Assembly: GCF_015706575.1 (NCBI RefSeq)
Contig: NW_024037072.1
Coordinates: forward strand, 18,539,162-18,603,161
Reading direction: 5' to 3'
DNA: 64,000 bases
Origin: Patiria miniata
Lineage: Eukaryota > Echinodermata > Asteroidea > Valvatida > Asterinidae
The notes under the pieces were generated by a model. The model searched no databases. It was not told where the DNA came from and saw nothing but the letters and a program-made list of their open reading frames with translations. A program made the position numbers and the translations under genes. This document shows, one piece after another, positions 22,301 to 32,015 of this stretch. Every line of letters begins with the position of its first letter. The stretch's first letter is position 1.

Positions 22301-25300
22301 CTGGAATTTGAACATTTTAGTTTTTTAATAATCTGCTTCGGGTTTATTGTGTTGTTGTCCCTTGAAACGGCCAAAAAAAACCCCCCAAAATAACTGCAAG
22401 TGAACCACTATTTTCCTATATATGTACATGTGCAGTGTATTTACTTCAAGTATTTCACATGCATAAATATAAGTGCTAATTACATTTTGAAGCATACGTT
22501 TTTATTTTTATTTGTTTACTCAGAAAAAAAGTGTCAGGAGCTAGATTTGAACCTGCAGCCTCTATTTTTCTTATCAACCAAATTTCTTATTTTGATTTTC
22601 AAATTTGAAGCTCAAGCGAAAAATAGAGGCACTGGAAGAGGCCAACATTAGTCAGAAACCATGGCAACTGTCTGGGGAAGCCAAAGCCACCAAGAGGCCA
22701 GAGAACAGCCTGTTGGAGGAGAATGTGGACTTTGAAGTCACCAGCAAACCAGGTATTTGCATTCCGAATCATGGATACCCCAGAACTGAGGAGTTTGTAG
22801 TATTGATGCAGATACTGTATGCACAACTTATAGTATCTGAATCTACACGAACCTGTAGTGTCTTTGTGTAAGTGCCGTGTGCCGTCACCAGTGTGTGAAA
22901 GTGCCCCCCTCCCCTCCCCAGTGACCTCCCCGAACCTTTTCCTTGTAAAGATTGAGAGGGCATTTGGGCATGAAGTCCTACCATTTTGGTGGACCTTTTC
23001 ACTCTACATTTTCAACATACAAAATGTGCATCACATTTTAAGTGGGATCATTTGTTTCCATGCACACAGCCCCCGTGATCACCGAGGAAACCACGCAAGC
23101 CTTGGAGGATATCATCCACCAGCGAGTCTTGGACCACGCGTGGGACGACGTGGAGAGAAAACAGCGTCAGATTGAAGCACCGTACGAGTTCAAGAAACGC
23201 ATCACGCTGGATCAGGAGAAGAGTAAACAAAGCTTGGCTGAGATTTATGAGCAAGAGTATCTGAAACAATCTGAGGTAGGTTGCATAAGATATGCAATTT
23301 TGTCACGCATTGGGTCTTAATCCAGTGGGAGGGGTGTCGGGGGGGGGGGGGGGGGGAGTTGGGGAGGGGTGGTTAAGGGTCGGAAGGAATACTTCCTCTC
23401 CTTTACTTTTTGACTTTGGATGGGTGCATTGTGCGATAATATTTCCCCAGATTTTTATGATGAACTTGTACAAATATGCCTTTGTTTTAAATTAGAATTT
23501 AAAGACTGATTCCAAACAGGGAATGGAATGTCTGAAGACTCCTTTACTTGATTTTTGACACCTGTGAAATTGGTAATTGGCATTGGAAACCTTTTTTTAC
23601 TTTGGCAGTGCTTGGGAATTTTTGATATTGGTGGAAAAACATGTGCATATTTGTGCTTAGAACCATTTGACCATTGACTTTCATTTATGAATGATTCTCA
23701 TCGATACTTGATGACAAGATTTGTTACATTTATTTAGATGTGTTTTTATTTATTTTATCTCATACATGTTTATATCCGTTTTATCTTAAAGGACATTGAC
23801 CAAAGCAATGGAGAGTAAATAAAGCCAGCCAGAGCCTGACAGCATATATCCAGAAGAAACGGTGTCTCTCCACTCCGACTGGCTTGAACATGAAATTAAA
23901 CTTAAAATCGCAAAGTATATCCAGGACATATTGAGCCCAAAGATACGAGTGAAAACTTAAAGACGCAAATGAAAATGGTTGATTTTTTTTTTTTTTTACT
24001 CTTTGCAGCAGGAGAAAGAAGAAGAAGAGAACCCAGCTCACGCTGAGATCAAGACCACAATGGACGCACTGTTTGTCAAATTAGACGCTCTCTCCAACTT
24101 CCACTACATGCCCAAACCGGTAAAGTCATATTTTGTGCAGCAGTCACTTCTTTGAACTTCTTGCATGAACATCAGTTCACCACTCACAAGGGACACTACT
24201 GGGTTCATAGTCTCTCAGCACGATGAAATATCACTATCAGAGCTCACAGACATAATTTATGCAAATGAGCCAACTGGCGAACACTGCCGTTCATTTCGTG
24301 GCATCACACTGGTGCGGAAGAAACCAGTGCATTGATAAGGGATTCCACTGATTCACATGCTTCTCATTGGTTAAAAACAGTCACATGATGTACTATGACA
24401 TCATTTTCCCATTCCCTATAATCAATACTGTAGATTCCTGTTTGCTGTTTTGAAACATGCACCTGTGGCAGCCACTGGCCTAGTGGCTGCAGCCACTCCC
24501 CATAGACTTGTGTGCTGTTGCCAGCCGTAGCCATGTGATTTGGACACGGCTTTTCTCTGGTATGCCATCCCTGACCTATGATAATTTCTAACTTTTTATC
24601 ACAGGTGCTACCGGAAGTGAAGATTGTGAGGAACGTGCCGTCTATTTCCATGGAGGAAGTCACCCCAGTAACGGCGACAGACGCTTCGCTAATGGCTCCC
24701 GAGGAAATCCAGGTACTGCTTGTTGTGTAAAGGCTGGCTCATACTTACTGTCATAATAATAATAAAAATAGCTCAAAATTTATAAGGCCAAAAAAAAAAG
24801 TCTCTGGTTTCTGGTATGGAGCTTGCCCAAAAAGTGGTGCGGCGACGCTGCTTTTTTTTTTTTTTTACCTGTCTTTTTTGCTTCAAATGTCGGCTGATGA
24901 CTGCAAATGGTGCCCGACTAAACTTAGTGCAAATATATGGGAGTCCGGAGAAGCCACATAAAGCTTATTCTCGATCATAACCCCATCTAAAAACACGTTA
25001 AAATTGTGCAGCAGCAGGATTCCAGTCAAACCAGTGAGTTTGGCGGTTTTGAGACATCATCTTTTATTGAAAAAATACCTTTTTCAATTTGCCGATGCGC
25101 ATTGCTACGGCGACGCGCGCGCATACCAGAAACCGGAGACTTTTTTTTTTGGCCTAACATGCCTTTTTTTCTGGAAGCCATTCAAAAAACGCAAGTCTAA
25201 ATGTAAAAAAAAAAAACCCTCAGTTTTGGCAAAAGCCAGCATAAAGAGATGTGTTTCGAGTGTCTGTGTGAAAAGCGCGATGTTTTCTGTGTCTCTGAGA

Positions 25301-27583
25301 TCATGTGGCGAGCAGTTCCAAAGTCGAGGTGCAACATTTTGAAAGGCTCTGTCACCATAACTGGCAAGACGAGCTCTGGGAGTTGAAAGAAGGCCAGATG
25401 ACCTTAAGCCAGTACAAAGCTGTAGTAGGTTTTGTACGTAGGGTGGGTGCAGAGCTGTCAAGTGCTCTGAATGTGAGGATAATGATCGGGTATTCTGTAT
25501 TGAACCGGCAGTCATAGCAGCTCAACAAATCATCATGTCTCTCTGTTTAGTAGCCAACGTTGACATTGTCTATTGCTCCTACATATTTGGACCGATTTCA
25601 ACCAAACTTTGTCAAAAGTATCAGCAGCCCAGCCTCAACATGTCACATGACCAAACTGGGGTCAAAGGTCATCATGGGGTCACTGGGGTCAAAACCCTGA
25701 TATTTGTTTTACCCAAAATACTACTTCCAGAAATTACATGGCACAATCACATGACTCGTGCATGAACACAAATTCATTGGCCCGCAGCTTCCAAGATCCG
25801 ATCGAGCTTGTTGTATTATAACAATTATTTTCAATCTTTTTAAAATATATACATGCACAATTTGTGTTTAATAATGCAATGCCAATTTTCTGTTACTAAA
25901 AATGTATTGTTTTATGTCATCGCATGCCTTGTTTACCTTAAAGCTTTTTTTTCCCCAGAAATTATATTTCATTTGTTTTTTCATACAGGAAAAATCAAAA
26001 TCTGAGCTCAAGGGTGACACCGAGAGGACGTCAACGGACAGAAAACAAGCGTTGCGTGAGAAGAACAAGCGTCAAAGGGTACGGGCCAAGGAAAGGCTCA
26101 TGAAACAAAGAGCCGTTGAGAAGCTGAAACCAGGAATGGGCAACAAGTACAGTATGAAGGGCGCCCTCCAGAGACTAGAACAGGACAGCAAACTGCCTTC
26201 CAGCAAAACCACAATCATCAAGGTATAGTTGTAAGCAGTATTGGTGGGAGTGCAATAGAGCAATTAATTTGCTAATTTGGTTATTTTGCTAATGCTAATT
26301 TACATTTTCATGGGCAAAAGTGTGATGTCATTTCAGGCAAAAACATCAATGTTACAGCTAGTTTCAGCACCAAAAGTTGCCAGAATTTAGGATATTTCAC
26401 TCTCATGAATTTCTTTTCTTTAGTAATTCGTTTATATGTCAGTGCAAGGCAGTAAGCCAGTGAGCAAACATTTCCCACAAAGGTCTTAATGAACACCTAT
26501 TTGGGTTCGCAATTTGAACAGAAAACACCTAAAATGAACAGTGTCTTTGTGAAATGACATCACAGCAACAGCGCCCTCAGTTGTCCAGAAAAGCATGAAC
26601 AATTTGAAATGTTTAAAGAAGTGTACTCTTCAATAAAATTAACCAAAAAGGATGCCAAATAGTTGTCATGCACTTAAGAGGATTAGAAAGTTGCACAAGA
26701 TATCTCCTTCATATGTGAAATATTCACTTCATGGGCCCTTTGAGAGTTTGAAGTGTTGCGCACTATTTTGATACAAAGGTAAGAGTGCATTGGGCATTTT
26801 TCAGGATGTAGTATCCCTTTAACACGTCTTGTGTATGTGTTAGTTCAAAGGTTAACCCTTGATTTTTTTTTTTGGGCACATTCTAGAGTTTTCTTTTGTA
26901 CACACAGTTTTCATAGTGCATTCTCCATGCTTTCACATGAAGTTACAAGCTAGAATCAATAATAGTATTTTATAATAGTTAGTAATCATCATCAAGAACA
27001 TTGTCGAGTTCATTTCAGGTGATTTTCGTGGCGTGTTTGATTGTTCATTGACGGAAATTTTAGTTGTTTTGACTCCCCACTGGAGTTTCAACCAACTGGC
27101 CTCATGTTATTGGTGTGATCGGTTCGCCCCATTCTGCATAACTTCTGCTCAGTTTTGGCTGCCTGTACATGTACATATAACTCCAGGACCGAACTTATGC
27201 ATTAAAGTTGGTAGAACACTTATCCAAAATCTACACATTTGTTAACTTTAAAGTTGATCGGATTGAAAAACAGTTCCCAAAGTAGCTTGTAGAATGGAAA
27301 CGTGTACAAAACCTATGGACGAAAAGTGGAAAAAGGGAAAAAAAAAAAAAAAAAGGGGAAAAATCTGAACAAAAACAAAAGCTGTTCCCAATGGTGTAGA
27401 ATTGTTCCTGTCATGTTGTGTTCCTTCTCCTTTTCTCAGGATGACAAGAGAGAGAAGGCGCTCAAATCCTCCAAGTCGTTCTTCGGTCGTTTACAAGACG
27501 AGGTGACGTCAGAACTGCGTGGTGTGAAGACAAAGAAGAAACTCCAGAAGCAGCCAATGTCCAGCAAGAAACTCAAGTTGTGA
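13297..27583 (+). CDS. MPHOSPH10: U3 snoRNP protein MPP10 (M-phase phosphoprotein 10), complete
   Basis: This is a nucleolar SSU-processome subunit that binds IMP3/IMP4 with U3 snoRNA for early 18S pre-rRNA cleavage (family knowledge). Exons 13297-13373, 16139-16838, 18556-18719, 20573-20726, 22611-22752, 23070-23275, 24009-24119, 24605-24712, 25989-26222 and 27440-27583 join in frame to 679 residues plus TGA; human is 681. Family signatures are [109 protein letters not shown] and a basic tail ending KKLKL. The middle is very acidic. The start is in a strong context (GCCATGG), with no earlier in-frame homology. Confidence 0.96.
13725..15027. mobile_element. 1.3-kb TIR element that carries a 93-bp satellite
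   Basis: The 22-bp ends at 13725-13746 (CAACTATAGAATGCAGGGCC...) and 15006-15027 are perfect inverted copies. Partial inverted homology continues inside (GGAGGCGTGG near 13781 against CCACGCCTCC near 14970). The interior is almost entirely the GC-rich tandem array. It sits in MPHOSPH10 intron 1. No transposase. Confidence 0.75.
13836..14845. repeat. GC-rich tandem array, about 93-bp unit
   Basis: GACAGTGCCCCGTCGCCCTC recurs at 13976, 14070, 14163, 14259, 14352, 14444, 14537 and 14630, i.e. every 92-96 bp. Length differences come from a poly-C run. Diverged partial units flank the core on both sides. Each unit is dominated by GACTCCGCG-type words. Because 93 is divisible by 3, it produces long meaningless reading frames. 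Confidence 0.93.
15169..16070. mobile_element. 0.9-kb non-autonomous DNA element with ACTATAGT palindromes
   Basis: Its ends are TGTCACGCCCCAACTATCGC and the inverted copy at 16050-16070. Inside are many copies of the 16-bp palindrome CCCAACTATAGTTGGG and three direct repeats of about 140 bp (from about 15321, 15469 and 15610) containing ATCTTTTTATTT and TAAAACATTCCCTACA-like words. No coding capacity. The target duplication is not clear. It lies in MPHOSPH10 intron 1, ending 68 bp before exon 2. Confidence 0.8.
16139..16838 (+). CDS. MPHOSPH10: MPHOSPH10 exon 2 (large acidic exon)
   Basis: At 700 nt it is the largest exon. It starts [17 protein letters not shown] after CTGCAG and holds [15 protein letters not shown] and [16 protein letters not shown]. 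It ends in an Asp/Glu/Ser-rich run [10 protein letters not shown] before GTAGGG. A transposon ends only 68 bp upstream of the acceptor. Confidence 0.95.
16975..17160 (+). mobile_element. tRNA-derived SINE fragment, family B
   Basis: It has a B box GGTTCGAGTCC at 17030-17040, then CCTTGGGCAAGGCACTTTGT and CCACCCAGGAGTAAATGGGT, words shared with the element at 45828-46118. The 3' LINE-like tail is missing. In MPHOSPH10 intron 2. Confidence 0.7.
17755..18003 (+). mobile_element. SINE fragment, family A
   Basis: It shares the core TCTCCTGTGCCACAAGGGTT and TTCCTCCCTC with the SINE at 3034, and ends in an A/T-rich tail at 17983-18003. The tRNA head is missing or unrecognisable. In MPHOSPH10 intron 2; the remainder to 18555 shows nothing else. 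Confidence 0.65.
18556..18719 (+). CDS. MPHOSPH10: MPHOSPH10 exon 3
   Basis: It encodes [20 protein letters not shown] and [14 protein letters not shown], then a run of Asp. The family YxDFF motif appears as YSDYF. It ends in phase 2 before the weaker donor GTTGGT. Confidence 0.88.
18845..19742 (+). mobile_element. 5'-truncated LINE (CR1/L2-like), C-terminal RT region and heptamer tail
   Basis: The frame 18845-19456 encodes about 200 residues typical of the end of CR1/L2-group reverse transcriptases ([50 protein letters not shown]). After a stop at 19454-19456 and about 250 bp of 3' UTR, it ends in five copies of AATGAAC (19708-19742), a microsatellite tail as seen in such elements. The frame is open throughout this stretch, suggesting a fairly recent insertion. 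Same strand as MPHOSPH10, intron 3. Confidence 0.85.
19743..20050 (+). repeat. Diverged repeat with GGATTTTGCAGGATTGAGGC words
   Basis: It contains repeated GGATTTTGCA(G/A)GATTGAGG motifs and is related to 21022-21345. It begins right after the LINE tail. Confidence 0.5.
20573..20726 (+). CDS. MPHOSPH10: MPHOSPH10 exon 4 (acidic repeat exon)
   Basis: It encodes [20 protein letters not shown], then [20 protein letters not shown] and KRQEK before GTATTG. The acidic stretch is written almost wholly in GAT/GAA codons, so the DNA itself is near-microsatellite. Confidence 0.92.
20811..21026. mobile_element. MITE-like element R3, copy 1 (telomere-like ends)
   Basis: It starts ACCCTAACCCCTTTGAGTGA and ends GGGTGGTTAAGGTTAA. 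An inverted-orientation relative lies at 28919-29178 (ATTTACTNGGAA, CAACACCATNNG, TAAAGCATAA words shared). Confidence 0.65.
21022..21345. mobile_element. MITE-like element R4 (telomere-like ends)
   Basis: It is bounded by GGTTAACCCTAACCTTTCC and TGCAGGATTAACCC. It holds three GGATTTTGCAG motifs and shares sequence with 19743-20050. It abuts R3 on the left and R1 on the right, sharing the TTAACCCTAA junctions. Confidence 0.55.
21342..21683. mobile_element. MITE-like element R1, copy 2
   Basis: Near-identical to 2052-2394, with the same orientation and the same ends (TTAACCCTAACTC ... GTGGTTAGGGTTAA). Confidence 0.75.
21799..22247 (+). repeat. Three tandem copies of a 150-bp unit
   Basis: CATAACTGTCAATAAATGCA begins at 21799, 21949 and 22098. 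Copies share CATCGTTTGATTTACCATCA and AGACTAACAAAATATCATGA and differ by a few bases. In MPHOSPH10 intron 4. Confidence 0.93.
22611..22752 (+). CDS. MPHOSPH10: MPHOSPH10 exon 5
   Basis: It encodes [20 protein letters not shown] and [20 protein letters not shown], a strongly conserved block of the family. It ends in phase 1 before GTATTT. Confidence 0.95.
23070..23275 (+). CDS. MPHOSPH10: MPHOSPH10 exon 6
   Basis: It encodes [40 protein letters not shown] and [20 protein letters not shown] before GTAGGT. This is the most diagnostic block of MPP10. Confidence 0.97.
24009..24119 (+). CDS. MPHOSPH10: MPHOSPH10 exon 7 (NAGNAG acceptor)
   Basis: It encodes [20 protein letters not shown] and [14 protein letters not shown] before GTAAAG. 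The acceptor is TTTGCAGCAG, so the exon can start at 24009 (with the Gln) or 24012 (without it), changing the protein by one residue. Confidence 0.93.
24605..24712 (+). CDS. MPHOSPH10: MPHOSPH10 exon 8
   Basis: It encodes [20 protein letters not shown] and [11 protein letters not shown] before GTACTG, matching the conserved PEIKVVSNLP...APEEI region. Phase 0 at both ends. Confidence 0.95.
24786..25154 (+). mobile_element. PIF/Harbinger-like MITE, copy 1
   Basis: The terminal inverted repeats GGCCAAAAAAAAAAGTCTC and its complement are flanked by the 3-bp duplication TAA (24783-24785 and 25155-25157). A TWA/TAA duplication is typical of PIF/Harbinger. The interior contains GCAGCAGGATTCCAGTCAAA. 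In MPHOSPH10 intron 8. Other copies are at 29976 and 60505. Confidence 0.8.
25158..25513 (-). mobile_element. LINE 3' relic (CR1/L2-like), minus strand
   Basis: The minus-strand frame reads [39 protein letters not shown] and [10 protein letters not shown]. This matches the common RT C-terminus pattern (RxRTxxGDRAFxxxAPxLWNxLPxxIR...F...LKTHLF). It is only the last ~100 residues, next to a MITE. The residue pattern is clear but the clade is uncertain. Confidence 0.75.
25989..26222 (+). CDS. MPHOSPH10: MPHOSPH10 exon 9 (basic region)
   Basis: It encodes [20 protein letters not shown] followed by a Lys/Arg-rich helix ([20 protein letters not shown]) and ends TTIIK before GTATAG. It is the basic coiled segment expected near the C-terminus. 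Confidence 0.93.
27440..27583 (+). CDS. MPHOSPH10: MPHOSPH10 terminal exon
   Basis: It encodes [20 protein letters not shown] and a Lys-rich end [16 protein letters not shown], then TGA 27581-27583. The human protein ends ...VHKLKL. Confidence 0.95.
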   Translation, partial: DDKREKALKSSKSFFGRLQDEVTSELRGVKTKKKLQKQPMSSKKLKL

Positions 27584-27991
27584 GGCCCTTAGCTCCTATA
27601 GACTCTGTGTACATGTACCCCCTCAACAATTACAAATAGCTAGAGAGTTTGGGGACACCACTGGAACAGCCTTTTGCACGAATTATCGTCGCAACCTGAC
27701 GCTCACGCAAAGATGCTATTAGTGGGGCAGATAGGGAAACATTTTGGGGGAATTGTGCCTTTGATGATACAAGCATGGCATTTGGCACAGTCAGCTAGAA
27801 TATGTCACGTGAAAGAAATCTGGCTATAGGGCCATCGCAGATTTGTCCTTTGAAAAAAATATTGGTAGAAAAACAAGCAATTTTCAACATTTTCAAAATG
27901 GCTGCCACTCTGACTGTGTGCCCAATTTCATGCTCGTTTCATGAAAGGCACAATCCCATCACCTATCTGCCGTTCTATAGGGTACTTTCAG

Positions 27992-27997
27992 AATAAA
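27992..27997 (+). promoter_or_regulatory. Candidate polyadenylation signal of MPHOSPH10
   Basis: AATAAA, 409 bp after the stop codon. A second AATAAA lies at 28428-28433, beyond a SINE. Either could be used. Confidence 0.4.
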
Positions 27998-28002
27998 CCA
28001 GT

Positions 28003-28326
28003 ATAATAATAAAAATAATAATATGGGAGGCTAATCATCCTTATTCGCAGCTGCGAAGCTGAATTGCAAAGGACGCGGCTACAACGTGTTCGTGCCGAAT
28101 GTATGTAAAGGCGCCGTCGGCAGGTAGCCATACGACCCATGTATGACCACAGACCACAGCCAAAGATCAAATGTGTTTGATTTTTGCGGAGGGAGGAAAA
28201 CCGGAGAGCCCGGAGAAAAATCCTCATGGCACAGGAGAGAATCAACACACAACTCCACTTACATATGGTCTGAGCCGGGAATCAAACCAATGATTACTGG
28301 TAGCAGGGTTTTGACCAAGTTATTTG
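28003..28326 (-). mobile_element. tRNA-derived SINE, family A, minus strand
   Basis: On the minus strand it has a B-box-like GGTTTGATTCCCGG, the core TCTCCTGTGCCATGAGGATT and TTTTCCTCCCTC, ending in an ATT-type tail at 28003-28023. It lies in the 3' flank of MPHOSPH10. Confidence 0.75.
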
Positions 28327-28329
28327 ATT

Positions 28330-28918
28330 AAGTTCAGAGTTTACTGCATGCCACATAACTGATACTGTTTTCATCGTGAGCACTTATATCGTTTTGTATT
28401 CCTCAATTTGTGAAATGATAAAACTTCAATAAAAGAAAAAGACAAAAAATCAGGATTTGAGAAATCATCTTTAATTTAATCAGATTTTTTACAATGCTGC
28501 AGCAGCAGAAGAAAAAAAACCAGTACATGCATATTTAGCGGAAAAAGTAGCAATCTATGCAAACATGATATATTTAACTGCACCAGAAAAAACACAGAAA
28601 GAAAAATTGAATGAATAGTACTACTAATTGCACTGGAAGTAGACGGTTGCCAATGACAGGCCCTGATTAAGTTTCTTGTGAAACTGCAGGATTTGGCAAC
28701 ACTTTTCCCCCATAAAAATGAACGCCTAAAAAATGTTTTAATGTGCACATGTTTGTGATCACATTTTTGTGCTATACTGTAGTGCAAAACTCTCATCCGT
28801 CCTAATGGGTAATATTCAACACTCTGATGACGGCGTTTATGGAGTGTAATTTTCAATTTTCTCATTAAAACTGCCATTTGAAGCAACAAAAAATTGAGTA
28901 AAAAAAAAAGCCCATTGA
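28330..28918. other. MPHOSPH10 3' flank, no gene seen
   Basis: AT-rich sequence with a possible AATAAA at 28428-28433. A 150-codon minus-strand frame crosses most of it but has no recognisable protein features and is rich in low-complexity Leu/Phe; I do not annotate it. Confidence 0.5.
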
Positions 28919-29178
28919 CCCTAACCAACCCTCAACCCTTCAAAATCCAACTGCATGTTTTGTTGGAATCTGTTGGAGTGAGTTTTGCACTACCTAATAA
29001 ACTGGTTATGCTTTACATGGGATCAGGCATACCACCATAATCAGAGTTCAACAGTTTGGGTGTTAAGTTTACCATATGGTGTTGAGTTTACCATATGGTG
29101 TTGGGTTTACCATATGGTGTTGGATTTTGCAAGAGTGAGGAAGATTCCTAGTAAATCACTCAAGGGGGTTAGGGTTAA
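28919..29178. mobile_element. MITE-like element R3, copy 2 (inverted)
   Basis: Inverted relative of 20811-21026, ending GGGGGTTAGGGTTAA. It contains three tandem copies of a 24-bp unit with the palindrome ACCATATGGT (about 29065-29125). Confidence 0.65.
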
Positions 29179-29975
29179 GTCCCCTGAAAAGAAAAGCTCT
29201 TTCTCTTAAAAACCAATTACTTAATTTAAAGCCATTTTGTAAACTTGCAACATTTACATGTTCATCATGTATATTTTCAGTTATTTCAATGCATGTATAC
29301 TCATTAAATTCTTTGATTCAAAGTATGGTATGAAAGTGGAAAAACAAAAGGGAGTCTTGTATATTTTATCTGATGATAATTTGTATAAGCCTTTTGAATC
29401 GTGCTCATTCAAAAAAAAAAGAAGCTTACACTACATGTTGATCCTCACAATTTGGAAGTCTGGTGAAATAAAATGCAATTGGCGATACATACCGCGATTC
29501 CAGAGTCATCTTTTAACTTGTTTCAAGATAAATGTACCTAGCCTTTAACAAAATACAAATTCTCCAGCTTACTCGAATATCTCAGTAAAGATTTTGTAAA
29601 TTAGTAAAAAACAAAGAAGAAACAACAATCAGTTAACGTTGACTTCATTATGCCAGCAAAATTAGATTCCCCCCTTAAATATGCAAAGAAGCGACATGTC
29701 TTAGTACAAATTATTTGAAGTACTACGCAGCAAGCACAATGAAGTATGATAAAAGTACCATGATTTGCATAAGCATAATAATACCCATAGTCATAAATAC
29801 AAAGCTAAAATATATACTACTTGAAATATCAAATATAACTTTCACCTATTATGCCGAGTACAATATATCCCTTCAGCCATTACATGGCCAAATATCTCCA
29901 ATGGTTACCTCAAAAGGCGCCATTTAAATAACCAGAATAGTTAGTCAAACTTTCTTTCAAAGAATTGAACCATAA
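29179..29975. other. AT-rich intergenic DNA, nothing recognised
   Basis: No coding, RNA or repeat signature was seen between the R3 element and the next MITE. Confidence 0.5.
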
Positions 29976-30340
29976 GGCCAAAAAAAAAAAGTCTCCGGTT
30001 TCTGGTATGCGCGCGCGTCGCCGTAGCCATGCGCGTCGGCAAAATGAAACAGTTTTTTTTCCAATAAAAGATGTCTCAAAACCGCCAAACTCACTGGTTT
30101 GACTGGAATCCTGCTGCTGCACAGTTTTAACGTGTTTTTAGATAGGGTTTTGATCGCTTTATGTGGCCTTTTTGGACTCCCAATCCCATAAATTTGCACT
30201 AAGTTTAGTCGGGCACCATTTGCAGTCATCAGCCGACATTTGAAGCAAAAAAAAAAAACAGGTAAAAAAAAAAGCCGCGTCGCCGCACCACTTTTTGGGC
30301 AAGCTCCATACCAGAAACCGGAGACTTTTTTTTTTTGGCC
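29976..30340 (-). mobile_element. PIF/Harbinger-like MITE, copy 2
   Basis: Same family as 24786-25154 in the opposite orientation: GGCCAAAAAAAAAAAGTCTC ends, TAA duplications at 29973-29975 and 30341-30343, and a shared interior (CAAACTCACTGGTTTGACTG). GC-rich GCGCGCGCGTCGCCG next to the left end. Confidence 0.8.
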
Positions 30341-30994
30341 TAACATATTACTAGTGGCTTTGTTATTTGATACATCTGGGTATTTTTATTTTCAATCTGT
30401 TAAACTCCTAGTAAACATCTTATTGAGAGCTTAGTTCTTGCATTAACTTGTGTTTGTGTTTTTTTCTTTTGAGGTGCTGACATTTTACACGAATGAAAAT
30501 TGTAAGATTTTCCATTAAAATTCCAGAAAATTCTAAAATAAGAGTAAAAGGAGAACTGTTTACATGAATGAGGTTTTGGGTTCATCGGGGACAAAATGGG
30601 TATTTTTTTTTTAAAGCGGCCCTTTTTTTTCGGGTTCATGAAAATGGTAAAAAGCAGGAAAATGTGTGGTTGGAGGTGCTGCCACTTTCATTTCCTTACA
30701 AACAAAAAACAAAAACAAAAAAACGGGGGAAACAATGTAAAAATGCTACTGGATACGCAACTGAATCCTACCCACTGGGAATTTGGTTATTCAGTTTCGT
30801 TGTTGATCCCCGTCTCTAACTCCTAGACCTGAACATGTCTTCAATGCCTTTTCTCCACGAATACCCGGTACAATAATGCATATGTGATTTGTGAAAACAT
30901 TTCAAAAGGCGAAAATATTCATAATCAATCTTTTCTTTGATTCTCCACAAAAGCTAAGCCTATAGGACTGCCTCCACATTATTTTTTATAATTG

Positions 30995-32015
30995 CAAGCC
31001 ATAAGCCTCTTGCCATAGACACGTGTGTATAGCAAGCCATAAGCCTCTTGCCATAGACACGTGTGTATAGCAAGCCATAAGCCTCTTGCCATAGACACGT
31101 GTGTATAGCAAGCCATAAGCCTCTTGTCATAGACACGTGTGTATAGCAAGCCATAGGCCTTTGGTCAAAGACATGTGTGTATAGCAAGCCATAGGCCTCT
31201 TGCCATAGACACGTGTGTATAGCAAGCCATAAGCCTCTTGCCATAGACACGTGTGTATAGCAAGCCATAAGCCTCTTGTCATAGACACGTGTGTATAGCA
31301 AGCCATAGGCCTTTGGTCAAAGACATGTGTGTATAGCAAGCCATAGGCCTCTTGCCATAGACACGTGTGTATAGCAAGCCATAGGCCTCTTGCCATAGAC
31401 ACGTGTGTATAGCAAGCCATAAGCCTCTTGCCATAGACACGTGTGTATAGCAAGCCATAAGCCTCTTGTCATAGACACGTGTGTATAGCAAGCCATAGGC
31501 CTCTGGTCATAGACATGTGTATAGCAAGCCATAAGCCTCTTGCCATAGACACGTGTGTATAGCAAGCCATAAGCCTCTTGTCATAGACACGTGTGTATAG
31601 CAAGCCATAAGCCTCTTGTCATAGACACGTGTGTATAGCAAGCCATAGGCCTCTGGTCATAGACACGTGTGTATAGCAAGCCATAAGCCTCTTGTCATAG
31701 ACACGTGTGTATAGCAAGCCATAAGCCTCTGGTCATAGACACGTGTGTATAGCAAGCCATAAGCCTCTTGTCACAGACACGTGTGTATAGCAAGCCATAA
31801 GCCTCTTGTCATAGACACGTGTGTATAGCAAGCCATAAGCCTCTGGTCATAGACACGTGTGTATAGCAAGCCATAGGCCTCTTGTCATAGACACGTGTGT
31901 ATAGCAAGCCATAAGCCTCTTGTCATAGACACGTGTGTATAGCAAGCCATAAGCCTCTTGTCATAGACACGTGTGTATAGCAAGCCATAAGCCTCTTGTC
32001 ATAGACACGTGTGTA
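30995..32015. repeat. 38-bp minisatellite, about 27 copies
   Basis: The unit is CAAGCCATAAGCCTCTTGTC plus ATAGACACGTGTGTATAG, 38 bp. Variants (AAGCC/AGGCC, CTTGC/CTTGT/CTGGT, CACGTG/CATGTG) alternate, and the triplet of units 4-5-6 recurs as 8-9-10, showing segmental duplication inside the array. Nearly every unit has the palindrome ACACGTGT. It lies between the 3' ends of two convergent genes. Confidence 0.96.

Noticed and set aside
25552-25770. Sequence with TGGGGTCAAAGGTCA-type repeats
   Set aside because: Probably a dispersed repeat (GGTCA words), but I found no second copy in the window to define it.
28476-28928. 150-codon minus-strand frame
   Set aside because: No recognisable domain, low-complexity Leu/Phe runs, AT-rich, in the 3' flank of MPHOSPH10.
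30960-31565. Overlapping minus-strand frames encoding a repeated ACYTHVSM-type peptide
   Set aside because: By-product of the 38-bp array; the peptide changes frame every unit and has no protein character.
30995-32015. CRISPR-like appearance of regularly spaced repeats
   Set aside because: The array has no unique spacers and lies in animal DNA; it is a plain minisatellite.
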